This document shows, one piece after another, positions 30,797 through 39,515 of a DNA stretch of 64,000 bases. Within the stretch, counting starts at the first letter, position 1, and every line of letters starts with the position of its first letter. A model generated the notes under the pieces. That model was given only the letters and a program-made list of their open reading frames with translations. It had not been told where the DNA came from and made no database searches. Origin of the DNA: Alloyangia mangrovi (lineage in GTDB: Bacteria; Pseudomonadota; Alphaproteobacteria; Rhodobacterales; Rhodobacteraceae); assembly GCF_002300555.2 (NCBI RefSeq), contig NZ_NTHN02000011.1:50269-114268 (forward strand). Reading direction: 5' to 3'. A program made the position numbers and the translations under genes.

Positions 30797-31687
30797 ATGC
30801 GCAAACCCTACATGCCCAGCGTCGGCGAGCTCGAAGCCTTCGTCGCCTGTGCCCGGCGCGGCACGACGACCATGGCCGCCGAGAGCCTGAACCTGACGCA
30901 AAGCGCCATCTCGCGGTCCCTCGCCGCTCTGGAGGACCGGCTCGGCGTCGCCCTTTTCCTGCGGGTACGGCAGCGGCTTGTGCTGTCCCCGGCAGGGCAG
31001 GCCTTTCTGCTGCAGGCCGAGAAGGTGCTCGACGAGCTGAACGGCGCCGCCATGGGCGTCATGGCCTTCGGCGGTCAATCCACCGTGCTGCGCCTCGCGG
31101 TGCTGCCGAGCTTTGCCCGCACCTGGCTGATCCCGCGTCTGCCGAGCTTTGCCAAGGTCGCCCCCGGCATCACCCTCGATCTCACTGCCCGGCTGCAGCC
31201 GGTGGAGTTCGCCCGCGACCCTTTCGACCTCGCGCTTATGCGCAGCCAGCATGAAACCCCCGGCACTAGCGCCGAGACCGTCGCCCGCGAAGAGATGGTC
31301 GTGGTCGCCGCCCCCGCCCTGCTCGCCGGCCGCGCCGAACTCACCGACGCCCAGCTGCTCGAGCTGCCGCTCTTGCAGCAATCCACCCGGCCGACGCTCT
31401 GGCTCGACTGGTTCCGCGGCAGCGACACCGACGCCCGCCGCATCCTGCGCGGCGCGCGCTTCGACCATTTCGACATGATCCTCGATGCCGCCATGGCCGG
31501 GCTCGGCATCGGCATCGTGCCCGAGATCATCGCCCGCCCGGCGCTTTCCAGCGGGCATCTGACCCTTGCCGCCCCGCGCCGCTTCGACACCGGCGAGAGC
31601 TACGCGCTGATCCTGCCCGAACGCAGCGCCGGCAGCCCCGAGGTCGGCGCCTTCCGCGATTGGCTGCTGCGCGAAATCTCGGCGTGA
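30797..31687 (+). CDS. LysR-family transcriptional regulator, GcdR-like
   Basis: A 296-aa regulator. N-terminal winged helix (FVACARRGTTTMAAESLNLTQSAISRSLAALEDRLGVALFLR, about residues 15-57) and a C-terminal effector domain (LRLAVLPSFARTWLIPRLPSF...; MILDAAMAGLGIGIVPEIIA). Divergent from gcdH and the CoA-transferase gene, so it most likely controls glutarate catabolism in response to glutarate or its CoA ester. It also precedes dpaL by 130 bp on the same strand, so a role there cannot be excluded. Confidence 0.9.
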   Translation: MRKPYMPSVGELEAFVACARRGTTTMAAESLNLTQSAISRSLAALEDRLGVALFLRVRQRLVLSPAGQAFLLQAEKVLDELNGAAMGVMAFGGQSTVLRLAVLPSFARTWLIPRLPSFAKVAPGITLDLTARLQPVEFARDPFDLALMRSQHETPGTSAETVAREEMVVVAAPALLAGRAELTDAQLLELPLLQQSTRPTLWLDWFRGSDTDARRILRGARFDHFDMILDAAMAGLGIGIVPEIIARPALSSGHLTLAAPRRFDTGESYALILPERSAGSPEVGAFRDWLLREISA

Positions 31688-31817
31688 GTCGCCGCGAGGG
31701 GCGGCAAAGGGCAACGCCCGCTTGAGCTGCGTCGCTATTCGGCACAGGCTCGCCGCAATTGCCCGGGAATTGCCGCGGGCTTTCCCCTTCTTCAGGACTG
31801 CACACCGGAAAGACAGC

Positions 31818-33065
31818 ATGGCCAAGGATCTCACCCGCAACGCAGGCACCGACGAGGCCTTCACGCTTGTCCTCAACGCGCAGGCCGTGCCCGGCTCGCA
31901 ATGGACCGAGGCCCAGAACGCCATCCTCAGCGACGCCGGCCTCGCCCGCGCCGCGGACACCATCCGGGCCTGGCCGCGCCATGCCGAGACGCCGCTCATC
32001 GCTCTGCCTGCGCTGGCAGCGGAGATCGGCGTCGCCGCGCTGCACTACAAGGACGAGAGTTGCCGCTTCGGCCTCGGCAGCTTCAAGGCGCTCGGCGGGG
32101 CCTACGCCGTGGCGCGGCTGCTGCAAAAGGAACTCTCGGCGCGGCTGGGGCGCGCGGTGGGCATGGAGGAGATCACCTCGCGCGCCCTGCCCGAAGCGGC
32201 GCAGATCACCGTCTGCTGCGCCACCGACGGCAACCACGGCCGCTCGGTCGCCTGGGGCGCGCAGAGCTTCGGCTGCGCCTGCGTGATCTTCATCCATTCC
32301 ACCGTTTCCGAGGGACGCAAGGCCGCCATCGCGGCTTTCGGCGCCGAGGTCCGCCGCACCCCCGGCAACTACGACGCGTCAGTGCGTGCCGCGCAGGAGG
32401 TCGCCAGCGAGAACGGCTGGTTCGTGGTCTCCGACACCTCCTATCCGGGCTACATGGAGGTGCCGCGCGACGTGATGCAGGGCTATGAGCTTATGGCCGC
32501 TGAGGCGATGGACGCGTTGCCCGAGCCGCCCACCCACATCTTCCTGCAGACCGGCGTCGGCGGCATGGCCGCGGCGGTCACCGCCCAGGCCGTGCGCCGC
32601 TACGGCGCGGACCGGCCGAAGATCGTGCTTTGCGATCCCGACCAGGCCGCCTGCTTCCTCGCCTCCTACCGAAGCGGTGCCCGCACCGCGGTACACGGCG
32701 ATCTCGGCACGCTGATGGCCGGGCTTGCCTGCGGCGAGGTCTCGGCCCTCGCCTGGGAAATCCTGCAGGACCACGGCGACGCGGCGATCGCGATGACCGA
32801 CGCCGCCGCCATCGCCGCCATGCGCCGCCTCGCCTGCCCCGAGGGCGACGACACCGCGCTGGTCGCAGGCGAATCCGCGGTCGCCGGCGTCGCCGGGCTG
32901 CGCCTCGCGATGTCCGACCCCGAGGCCCGCGCCCTGCTAGGCCTGCACGAAACCTCCCGCATTCTCACCTTCGGCACCGAGGGCGACACCGACCCCGCGC
33001 TCTTCGCAGAGCTCGTCGGCGCCCCGGCCGCACGCATCCGCGCCCAGCAGAGGACAACGCCATGA
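31818..33065 (+). CDS. dpaL: Diaminopropionate ammonia-lyase
   Basis: A 415-aa fold-type II PLP enzyme that converts 2,3-diaminopropionate to pyruvate and two ammonia. YKDESCRFGLGSFKALGGAYA carries the PLP lysine and a family-specific sequence, CCATDGNHGRSVAWGA, QTGVGGMAAAV and CDPDQAACFLAS. Length fits YgeX/DpaL. The family accepts both D and L isomers. It overlaps the following N-carbamoyl-amino-acid hydrolase by ATGA, so the two are an operon. Confidence 0.92.
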   Translation: MAKDLTRNAGTDEAFTLVLNAQAVPGSQWTEAQNAILSDAGLARAADTIRAWPRHAETPLIALPALAAEIGVAALHYKDESCRFGLGSFKALGGAYAVARLLQKELSARLGRAVGMEEITSRALPEAAQITVCCATDGNHGRSVAWGAQSFGCACVIFIHSTVSEGRKAAIAAFGAEVRRTPGNYDASVRAAQEVASENGWFVVSDTSYPGYMEVPRDVMQGYELMAAEAMDALPEPPTHIFLQTGVGGMAAAVTAQAVRRYGADRPKIVLCDPDQAACFLASYRSGARTAVHGDLGTLMAGLACGEVSALAWEILQDHGDAAIAMTDAAAIAAMRRLACPEGDDTALVAGESAVAGVAGLRLAMSDPEARALLGLHETSRILTFGTEGDTDPALFAELVGAPAARIRAQQRTTP

Positions 33066-33992
33066 GCCGCAAGTTCACCGTCGCCGCCGCCCAGCTCGGC
33101 CCCATCGCCAAGGACGAGCCGCGCAGCTCGGCCGTCTCCCGGCTCTGCGCGATGATGCGGCGGGCCAAGGCGCGCGGCGCCTCCCTCGTGGTCTTCCCCG
33201 AGCTCGCGCTCACCACCTTCTTCCCGCGCTGGTTCATCGAGGCCGGTCCCGAGCTAGACCGGTGGTTCGAGACCGAGATGCCGAACGCCGCCACCGCGCC
33301 GCTCTTCGCGCTAAGCCGCGAGCTGCAGATCGGCTTCCACCTCGGCTACGCCGAGCTCACCCCCGACGGGCACCGCTACAACACCGCCATCCTCGTGTCC
33401 CCCGAAGGAGAGATCGTGGGCAAGTACCGCAAGATCCACCTCCCCGGGCACCGGGAGAACGAGGAGTGGCGCCCCTTCCAGCACCTCGAGAAACGCTACT
33501 TCGAGAAAGGCGACCTCGGCTGGCCCACCTTCGACATGCTGGGCGGCAAGCTTGGCATGTGCATCTGCAACGACCGCCGCTGGCCCGAGACCTGGCGGGT
33601 GCTTGGCCTTGGCGGCGCCGAGCTGGTCTGCCTTGGCTACAACACCCCGATCCATTTCGCCCCCGCCCCCGAGCATGACCACCTGCAGTATTTCCACAAC
33701 GAGCTGTCGGTCCAGGCCGGCTGCTATCAGAACGGCACCTGGGGGGGTGGCGGTCGCCAAGGCGGGGCTCGAGGAGGGCTCGGTGCTGATCGGCGGCAGC
33801 CTCATCGTCGCCCCCACCGGCGAGATCGTCGCCAGGGCCACGACATCGGGCGACGAGGTGATCACGGCGGAGGTCGATCTCGACCGTTGCGCCGAGATCC
33901 GCGCCAATGTGTTCAATTTCGAAGAGCACCGCCAGCCGCAGGACTACCTGCCGATCACCGCGCCCAGGACCGGCCGCCGCGCGGCGGAATAG
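33062..33992 (+). CDS. N-carbamoyl-D-amino-acid hydrolase (nitrilase superfamily); one frameshift
   Basis: About 309 aa after correction, the usual length for D-carbamoylases. The Glu-Lys-Cys triad appears in FPELALTTFFPRWF, YRKIHLPGH and GMCICNDRRWPETWRVLGL, and PGHRENEEWRPFQHLEKRYF is typical of this subfamily. A run of seven G at 33741-33747 should be six, giving QNGTWGVAVAKAGLEEGS. The reaction releases the free amino acid, CO2 and ammonia. Coupling to dpaL suggests the amino acid released is 2,3-diaminopropionate or a related D-amino acid; this is inference. Confidence 0.87.
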
Positions 33993-34006
33993 CGCGGCTC
34001 CAAAAG

Positions 34007-34114
34007 GGCGTATTTGAAAAGAGAAGAAGCGGAAGGCACGCGCCGCCCCCGCTTCTTCTAGGTCGAAATATCCCGGGGTAGAGGCGCCCGGCGCCTCGGG
34101 GGCGGAGCCCCCTC
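34007..34114. repeat. Intergenic palindromic repeat, copy 2 of 5
   Basis: GTATTTGAAAAGAGAAGAAGCGG and CCGCTTCTTCTAGG...AAATATCCCGGGG arms, followed by GCGCCCGGCGCC and the accessory hairpin GGGGC-GGAG-CCCC. Lies between the convergent carbamoylase and YggT genes. The left arm has diverged compared with copies 1 and 5. Confidence 0.7.
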
Positions 34115-34131
34115 TTTCTTCTGCGGCTAGC

Positions 34132-34425
34132 TCAGTACCCGTAGAAGAACCCGGCGTTGTTCGCGAGGATGATGCGGATCGCGTAGATCCCGATCAGCGT
34201 CACCAACGGCGCGAGATCGAGCCCGCCCATCGGCGGCAGCACCCGGCGGATGGTGGAATAGATCGGCTCGAGCAGCCGGTTCAGCCCGTCCCAGATCTGC
34301 GCGACCAGCGGCTGGCGCAGGTTCAGCACCTGGAAATTGATGAGCCAGCTCATGATGACGTGCGCGATGATGATGAACCAGATCACGTCGAGGATCAGCA
34401 TCAGGATCTGGAACAGCGATTGCAT
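34132..34425 (-). CDS. YggT family membrane protein
   Basis: A 97-aa inner-membrane protein with two YGGT-type helices: SLFQILMLILDVIWFIIIAHVIMSWL near the N-terminus and LAPLVTLIGIYAIRIILA at the C-terminus, with the family motif LLEPIYSTIRRVLPPMGGLDLAPLV between. The family is involved in osmotic tolerance or cell division/SufBC in various bacteria; exact role unknown. ATG at 34425; convergent with the carbamoylase gene. Confidence 0.9.
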   Translation of the reverse strand: MQSLFQILMLILDVIWFIIIAHVIMSWLINFQVLNLRQPLVAQIWDGLNRLLEPIYSTIRRVLPPMGGLDLAPLVTLIGIYAIRIILANNAGFFYGY

Positions 34426-34555
34426 GCGGGTGCGCCCTTTGTGAATAAAACCGTCCCAAGACCTAGGCAGCCTTGGGGCAAAGCTCAAGAGTGCCGCGAG
34501 GTCGTGGTTGACGCAGGCGTCACCCTGCGACCCCTTTGCCCCGAAAGGAGCCCCC

Positions 34556-35170
34556 ATGTACCCGTTTCTGCGCCTCGCCAAGGAACTCTTCCTCGTCCGC
34601 AACGCCGCACCGCTCGCCAACGGCGAGGTCAGCGTCACCCGCCACATCTGCTGGCCCTGGGATCTCGACATGTTCGCCGAGCTCAACAACGGCCGGGTGC
34701 TAACGCTCTATGACCTCGGGCGCATGCCGCTGGCCAAACGCAGCGGGCTGCTGGCAATGCTGAAGCGCGAGCGCTGGGGCTTTGCCGTGGCCGGGGCCAT
34801 GGTGCGCTACCGCAAGCGGATCAAGCTCTTCGACCGGATCGAAATGCGCAGCCGGGTGATCGGCTGGGATCTGCGCTTCATCTACATCGAGCAGAGCATG
34901 TGGAAATCGGACGGCGACTGCGCCAGCCACGCGGTCTACCGCGTCGCGGTCACCTCGCGCGCCGGGATGATCGCGCCCGAGCGGGTGATGGAGCTGCTCG
35001 GTGCCGACCCCTTCTCGCCGGTGTTGCCCGGCTGGGTGACGCACTGGATCGAGACCGAGGCCGAGCGCCCCTGGCCGCCGATGCAGGAGCCGGTGCCCGC
35101 TCCGCTGCATCCTGCCGCCGCGGACGACGCCGAGATCGCCCCGGATCTCACCGAGGAAAGCGCCGCCTAA
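34556..35170 (+). CDS. Acyl-CoA thioesterase, 4HBT-like
   Basis: A 204-aa hot-dog fold protein. RHICWPWDLDMFAELNNGRVLTLYDLGRM resembles the 4HBT catalytic region with NNGR. SRVIGWDLRFIYIEQSMW forms the central strand. An acidic/Pro-rich C-terminal tail follows. AAAGGAG lies 6 nt before ATG 34556, which settles the start. Substrate not evident. It is divergent from YggT and precedes the MFS gene by 86 bp. Confidence 0.8.
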   Translation: MYPFLRLAKELFLVRNAAPLANGEVSVTRHICWPWDLDMFAELNNGRVLTLYDLGRMPLAKRSGLLAMLKRERWGFAVAGAMVRYRKRIKLFDRIEMRSRVIGWDLRFIYIEQSMWKSDGDCASHAVYRVAVTSRAGMIAPERVMELLGADPFSPVLPGWVTHWIETEAERPWPPMQEPVPAPLHPAAADDAEIAPDLTEESAA

Positions 35171-35256
35171 ACTGCCGCGCGGCTCAGCCTCGGCCTTGCC
35201 TTGGCCACGGTGCCCCTGTTCTATCGCCCCAAAGGCAACCTCGGGGTGAGACGGGT

Positions 35257-36597
35257 ATGACAACGGGCAAGACGGCGCTGCGCAAGCGCATCTGGGGTTG
35301 GTTCTTCTTCGACTGGGCCAGCCAGCCCTACAACACGCTGCTGATCACCTTCATCTTCGCGCCCTACGTGAAGGAGCTGATCGGCGACGGCAGCGCGGCG
35401 CAGGCAGCCTGGGGCTTCGGCATCGGCGCGGCCGGGCTGGTCATTGCGCTGCTCGCGCCGGTGCTCGGCGCGCTGGCCGATAGCGGCGGCCACCGGCTGC
35501 GCTGGATTTGGCTGTTCTCGGCGCTCTACGTGATCGGCTCGGCAATGCTCTGGTTCGCCGCCCCGGGGAATTTCAACCTCACCGCCACGCTGGTCTTCTT
35601 CGCGCTGGGGCTGGTGGGCATGGAATTCGCCACGATCTTCACCAACGCCATGCTGCCCGACCTCGGCCCGCGCGACGAGATCGGCCGGATCTCGGGCAAC
35701 GGCTGGGCCTTCGGCTACGTCGGCGGGCTGATCTCCCTGGCGCTGATGCTGGCGCTCTTCGCCGAGAGCGTCACGACCGGCAAGACCCTGCTCGGCCTCG
35801 ACCCGTTGTTCGGCCTCGACCCCGCCCAGCGCGAGGGCACCCGCGCCGTCGGCCCGCTCACCGCGCTCTGGTACGCGGTCTTCATGATTCCCTTCTTCCT
35901 CTGGGTGAAAGAGCCGAAAGTCGCCACCCCGAAAGGCGCCGTCCGCCGCGGCCTGGCGCAGCTCAAGGACACGCTGGTGCGGCTGCCGCGCCGCCCGTCG
36001 CTGTTTTCCTATCTCGCCGCGTCGATGATCTACCGCGATGCGCTGAACGGCATGTACGCCTTTGGCGGCATCTATGCCGCCGGGGTGCTGGGCTGGTCGG
36101 TGGTCGACACCGGGGTCTTCGGCATCCTCGCGATCATCTCGGGCGCACTCTTCACCTGGCTCGGCGGCAAGGCCGACACCAGACTGGGGCCGAAGCCGGT
36201 GATCACCGCGATGATCCTCCTGCTGGCGCTGATGTCTCTCGCCATCGTGCTGGTCGACCGCTCTAGCGTCTTCGGCCTGCCCGTCGCCGAGGGCTCGAAA
36301 CTGCCCGACATCACCTTCTACCTGTTCGGCGTGGTGATCGGCGCCTGCGGCGGGGTGCTGCAGTCGGCCTCGCGCAGCATGATGGTGCGGCAGGCGGACC
36401 CGGCGCGCATGACCGAGGCCTTCGGGCTCTATGCGCTCTCGGGCAAGGCGACCTCTTTCCTCGCGCCGCTGCTCATCGGAACGGTCACCGCACTGAGCGG
36501 ATCGCAGAGGATCGGCGTCACGCCGCTCATCGTGCTTTTCGTCGTGGGCCTTGGTCTGTTACGCTGGGTGAAACCAGACGGAGATCGAGCAGAATGA
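35257..36597 (+). CDS. MFS transporter, UMF1/ATG22-like family
   Basis: A 446-aa membrane protein with about 12 helices. N-terminus WGWFFFDWASQPYNTLLITFIFAPY matches the UMF1 (unknown major facilitator 1) signature, and FYLFGVVIGACGGVLQSASRSMM is the corresponding second-half motif. Substrate unknown. It overlaps mepA by ATGA. Confidence 0.88.
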   Translation: MTTGKTALRKRIWGWFFFDWASQPYNTLLITFIFAPYVKELIGDGSAAQAAWGFGIGAAGLVIALLAPVLGALADSGGHRLRWIWLFSALYVIGSAMLWFAAPGNFNLTATLVFFALGLVGMEFATIFTNAMLPDLGPRDEIGRISGNGWAFGYVGGLISLALMLALFAESVTTGKTLLGLDPLFGLDPAQREGTRAVGPLTALWYAVFMIPFFLWVKEPKVATPKGAVRRGLAQLKDTLVRLPRRPSLFSYLAASMIYRDALNGMYAFGGIYAAGVLGWSVVDTGVFGILAIISGALFTWLGGKADTRLGPKPVITAMILLLALMSLAIVLVDRSSVFGLPVAEGSKLPDITFYLFGVVIGACGGVLQSASRSMMVRQADPARMTEAFGLYALSGKATSFLAPLLIGTVTALSGSQRIGVTPLIVLFVVGLGLLRWVKPDGDRAE

Positions 36598-37528
36598 TCC
36601 GCACCCTGACCCGCCTCACCCTGGCCTCCGCGCTTGCCTTGGCCCTGGCCTCCTGCAGCGACGACCGGCCCGCCCCCCCGTGCAACCAGCACCGACCAGT
36701 TGCCCAAGGTCACCGGCGTGATCTCTTCGAAGAGCGCCAAGCAGCTCTTCGGCGCGCAGAGCGTCTCGGCGCAGCTCACCCCCGCCGCCTTCGGTTCCTA
36801 CGCCAAGGGCTGCGTCGCCGGCGCCCAGCAACTGCCGGAGACCGGACCGACGTGGCAGGCCATGCGCCTGTCGCGCAACCGCAACTGGGGCCACCCCGAG
36901 TTGGTCGGCTTCCTCGAGGACCTGTCGCGCAAGGCCGCGCAGCTCCCGGGATGGAACGGCATCTACGTCGGCGACATGAGCCAGCCGCGCGGCGGGCCGA
37001 TGACCTCGGGCCACGCCAGCCACCAGATGGGCCTCGACGCCGACATCTGGATGCGCCCCACCGACAGCCTGCACCTCACACGCCAGCAGCGCGAGGACCT
37101 TTCGTCGATCTCCATGCAGCGCGCCTCGGGCGCCTATGTGAACGACAAGTGGACGCCGCAGCACCACGCGCTGCTCAAGGCCGCGGCGCAGGACCCGCGG
37201 GTGGCGCGGATCTTCGTCTTCCCCGGCGCCAAGGTGCAGATGTGCAAGGACGAGACGGGAGACCGCGCCTGGCTGCGCAAGATCCGCCCCTGGTACGGCC
37301 ATCACTACCACTTCCACGTGCGCCTGAACTGCCCGCGCGGTGATGCGAGCTGCGTCAACCAGGACCCGCCCCCCCCCGGGCGACGGCTGCGCCGATGCCC
37401 AGTCCTGGGTGAACAACATCCTCAACCCTCCGAAACCCGATCCCAATGCGCCGGCGCCCAAGCCCAAGCGTGAGCTGGTGATGGGAGACCTGCCAGCCCA
37501 ATGCGCCTCCGTACTCGCCGCGCGCTGA
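36594..37528 (+). CDS. mepA: Penicillin-insensitive murein endopeptidase MepA; two frameshifts
   Basis: About 310 aa after correction of two C-run errors: C7 at 36673-36679 should be six, and C9 at 37369-37377 should be eight. Lipoprotein-like signal (LASALALALASC). LAS zinc peptidase motifs are SGHASHQMGLDADIWM (zinc His and Asp) and GHHYHFHVRLNC. Conserved cysteines flank the domain, and the C-terminal ADAQSWVNNIL is also typical. The enzyme cuts D-alanyl-meso-DAP cross-links in peptidoglycan. It overlaps the UMF1-type gene by 4 nt and the next gene by 28 nt. Confidence 0.88.
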
Positions 37529-38451
37529 ACGCCGCCCGCATCGCAGCTCTCGCAAGCCTTCTGGCGGTCTCGGCCTGCGCCGAGACGCCGGAGGGTGTAC
37601 CCGGCGCGCGCTATGTCGGCGCCTACACCTGGCGCAACTCGCATGACCGCTTCGGCGGCTTCTCCGGTCTCGAGGTCAGCGACAACGGCCGGCAGTTCAC
37701 CGCGATCAGCGACCGGGGCAGCATCGTCATGGGCAGCTTCGAGCGCGCCGAGGACCTCGGAAACGGCGCGATCACCGGGCTCTCGTCAGGGCCGGTGGAA
37801 AAGCTGCTCGACGAGACCGGCCGGCGCATGCACCCCGACATCGACGATGCCGAGGGGCTGGCCATCGGGCCGGACGGGCGACTCTATGTCTCCTTCGAAG
37901 GCCCGCCGCGGGTTCACGCCTCCCAGCGCTACGACCTTCCCGCGACCGTGCTGCCGGAGGGGCCGTTCTACCCGCATCTGCAGATGAACTCTGGCATGGA
38001 GGCGCTGGCCATCGACGCTCAGGGCCGGCTGCTGACACTCGCCGAGCGCTCGGGTCAACTCACCCGCCCCTTCCCGGTCTGGCGGCTGGAGGATGGCGCC
38101 TGGACCCATGTCTTCGACCTGCCGCGCCGCGGCGGCTTTCTTGCCGTGGGGGCCGACATCGGGCCGGACGGGCGCTTCTACCTGCTCGAGCGCGAGTTCA
38201 CCGGCTACGCCTTCCGCAGCCGGGTGCGCCGCTTCGACATCGCGGGCGACAAGGTCAGCCACGAGCAGCTGCTCTTCGAGAGCGCCCCGCTGCAGTTCGA
38301 CAACCTCGAGGGGATCGCGGTTTGGCGCCCCGAGCCGGGACGGATCCGGCTGACGATGATCTCGGACGACAACTTCAAGTTCTTCCAGAGGACCCAGTTC
38401 GTCGAATACGACATGCCGGAATCGCTTGATCCAGCGGACTTGAGCCAGTAA
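37501..38451 (+). CDS. Esterase-like activity of phytase family lipoprotein
   Basis: A 316-aa protein with a signal peptide and lipobox LLAVSAC. A beta-propeller-like domain follows: FGGFSGLEVSDNGRQFTAISDRGSIV, DIDDAEGLAIGPDGRLYVSFEG, MEALAIDAQGRLLTLAERSG, NLEGIAVW, RIRLTMISDDNF. These repeated GLAI/DG-R patterns match the phytase-like esterase domain. Actual substrate unknown. The ORF begins inside the end of mepA (28-bp overlap), so the two are co-expressed. Confidence 0.85.
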   Translation: MRLRTRRALNAARIAALASLLAVSACAETPEGVPGARYVGAYTWRNSHDRFGGFSGLEVSDNGRQFTAISDRGSIVMGSFERAEDLGNGAITGLSSGPVEKLLDETGRRMHPDIDDAEGLAIGPDGRLYVSFEGPPRVHASQRYDLPATVLPEGPFYPHLQMNSGMEALAIDAQGRLLTLAERSGQLTRPFPVWRLEDGAWTHVFDLPRRGGFLAVGADIGPDGRFYLLEREFTGYAFRSRVRRFDIAGDKVSHEQLLFESAPLQFDNLEGIAVWRPEPGRIRLTMISDDNFKFFQRTQFVEYDMPESLDPADLSQ

Positions 38452-38516
38452 AGACCCGTCCGTCCGCCCGGCTGGCGGGCCGAGTTCCCCGCCACCTTGT
38501 AAAACGGGTCACCCTC

Positions 38517-39158
38517 ATGACACGCTCCTATCTTCCCGGCATTCTTGCCATGGCCGCCACCGTGCTGGCCTCGAACATCCTCGTGCAGATCCTCTTCGGC
38601 CAATGGCTGACCTGGGGCGCCTTCACCTATCCCGTCGCCTTTCTGGTCACCGACCTGATGAACCGCCTCTACGGCGTAAGGGCCGCACGCAAGGTGGTGC
38701 TCGCCGGCTTCGTCACCGGGGTGATCTGCTCGCTGATCGGCACCCAGGTGATGCTGCAGGGCGATGGCTACAGCTACCCCGCCGTGACGCTGCGCGTCGC
38801 CATCGGCTCGGGCGCCGCCTTCCTCGCGGCGCAGCTGATGGATGTGAGCATCTTCGACAAGCTGCGGGACGGTGCCTGGTGGCGCGCGCCCCTGGCGTCC
38901 ACACTGGTCGGCAGCTCGCTCGACACTGCGATCTTCTTCTCGGTGGCCTTCGCCGGTTCGCTGAGCTTCCTCGAGCCGGGCAACGACGTGTCCTGGGCCA
39001 ACGAGATGCTGCCGCTGCTCGGCGCTGGCCCGATCGTGCCGCTCTGGGTCTCGCTGGGGCTCGCCGACTGGATGGTGAAGCTGTCGCTGGCGATCCTTGC
39101 TCTCGTGCCCTTCCGAATGATCGTTTCGAAGGCACTTTCCTCTAGGGCAATTGCCTGA
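38517..39158 (+). CDS. yhhQ: VUT family protein, queuosine precursor transporter YhhQ-like
   Basis: A 213-aa membrane protein with about six helices. TYPVAFLVTDLMNRLYGVRAARKVVLAGF is the family signature (FPVTFLVTDL...N...YG). YhhQ imports queuosine precursors preQ0/preQ1 in E. coli. C-terminal half LVGSSLDTAIFFSVAFAG also matches. No riboswitch is seen in the 65-bp leader. It stands between the phytase-esterase-like gene and a candidate structured RNA. Confidence 0.88.
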   Translation: MTRSYLPGILAMAATVLASNILVQILFGQWLTWGAFTYPVAFLVTDLMNRLYGVRAARKVVLAGFVTGVICSLIGTQVMLQGDGYSYPAVTLRVAIGSGAAFLAAQLMDVSIFDKLRDGAWWRAPLASTLVGSSLDTAIFFSVAFAGSLSFLEPGNDVSWANEMLPLLGAGPIVPLWVSLGLADWMVKLSLAILALVPFRMIVSKALSSRAIA

Positions 39159-39224
39159 GGCTGCAAAAACGCTTTGCGGATGTGCTTTTCCATGGCACCC
39201 TGAAATTGCGTTTTCAAAACAGCT

Positions 39225-39356
39225 GAAAGGAGGTGATCCAGTGTCTAGAGAAGCATTGGAGAAGGGTGTTGGGACAGTTCGGAGGGCAGTACGCTAGGGC
39301 AGCCCCTGGCGTGAAGGAACCCGAATTGGCGCTGCCCTAACCGGCCCCGCCTCCTT
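39225..39356 (+). ncRNA. Candidate structured RNA / leader with mini-ORF, undescribed to my knowledge
   Basis: GAAAGGAGGTGATCC (39225-39239) is fully complementary to the 16S rRNA 3' tail and is followed at once by GTG 39241. The 18-codon reading frame VSREALEKGVGTVRRAVR ends with TAG at 39297. That TAG opens a 9-bp stem, TAGGGCAGC (39295-39303) with GCTGCCCTA (39331-39339), around a 27-nt loop. CCTCCTT at 39350-39356 can pair with AAGGAGG at 39227-39233, closing the whole region. The mini-ORF uses AGA, GCA, TTG, GGT, GTT and GTA, unlike the GC3-rich neighbours, which fits sequence kept for RNA structure. Two terminator-like hairpins follow at 39367 and 39421. Confidence 0.5.
39241..39297 (+). 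CDS. 18-aa mini-ORF with perfect Shine-Dalgarno
   Basis: GTG start directly after the extended Shine-Dalgarno; the peptide is basic (5 Arg/Lys in the last 11 residues). It may be a regulatory leader peptide or chance within an RNA gene. The tight 2-3 nt distance from GATCC to GTG still puts the core AGGAGG 6-7 nt away, the optimum. Confidence 0.35.
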   Translation: MSREALEKGVGTVRRAVR

Positions 39357-39366
39357 GACGTCTCGA

Positions 39367-39396
39367 ATGGGTCACGCGACAGGCCGCGTGGCCCAT
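39367..39396 (+). terminator. Terminator-like hairpin
   Basis: ATGGGTCACGCG / CGCGTGGCCCAT, a 12-bp stem with one wobble pair and a 6-nt loop, then TTCC. It would end the transcript of the candidate RNA at 39225-39356. Confidence 0.5.
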
Positions 39397-39420
39397 TTCC
39401 AATTCGACAGCGACGTTCAG

Positions 39421-39454
39421 AAACGGCCCGCACCCTCACCGGCGCGGGCCGTTT
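39421..39454 (+). terminator. Intrinsic terminator-like hairpin upstream of arfB
   Basis: AAACGGCCCGC / GCGGGCCGTTT, an 11-bp perfect stem with a 12-nt loop ending in TTTG. Can act in both directions. Confidence 0.7.
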
Positions 39455-39515
39455 GTGCCTCCGGCGACAGCGCAACCGGCTTGCGCCGCCCCGGCGCCGC
39501 GCTAATGTCCGCCCC

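Noticed and set aside
38452..38516. Possible preQ1 riboswitch upstream of yhhQ
   Set aside because: The leader is too short and lacks a preQ1-type stem plus A-rich tail; only a GC hairpin is visible.
39225..39356. Known housekeeping RNAs (SRP RNA, 6S RNA, RNase P RNA, tmRNA) as identity of the structured region
   Set aside because: None of their hallmark segments (for example the GGAAGGAAGCAGCC-type SRP loop) is present, and the size and neighbours do not fit.
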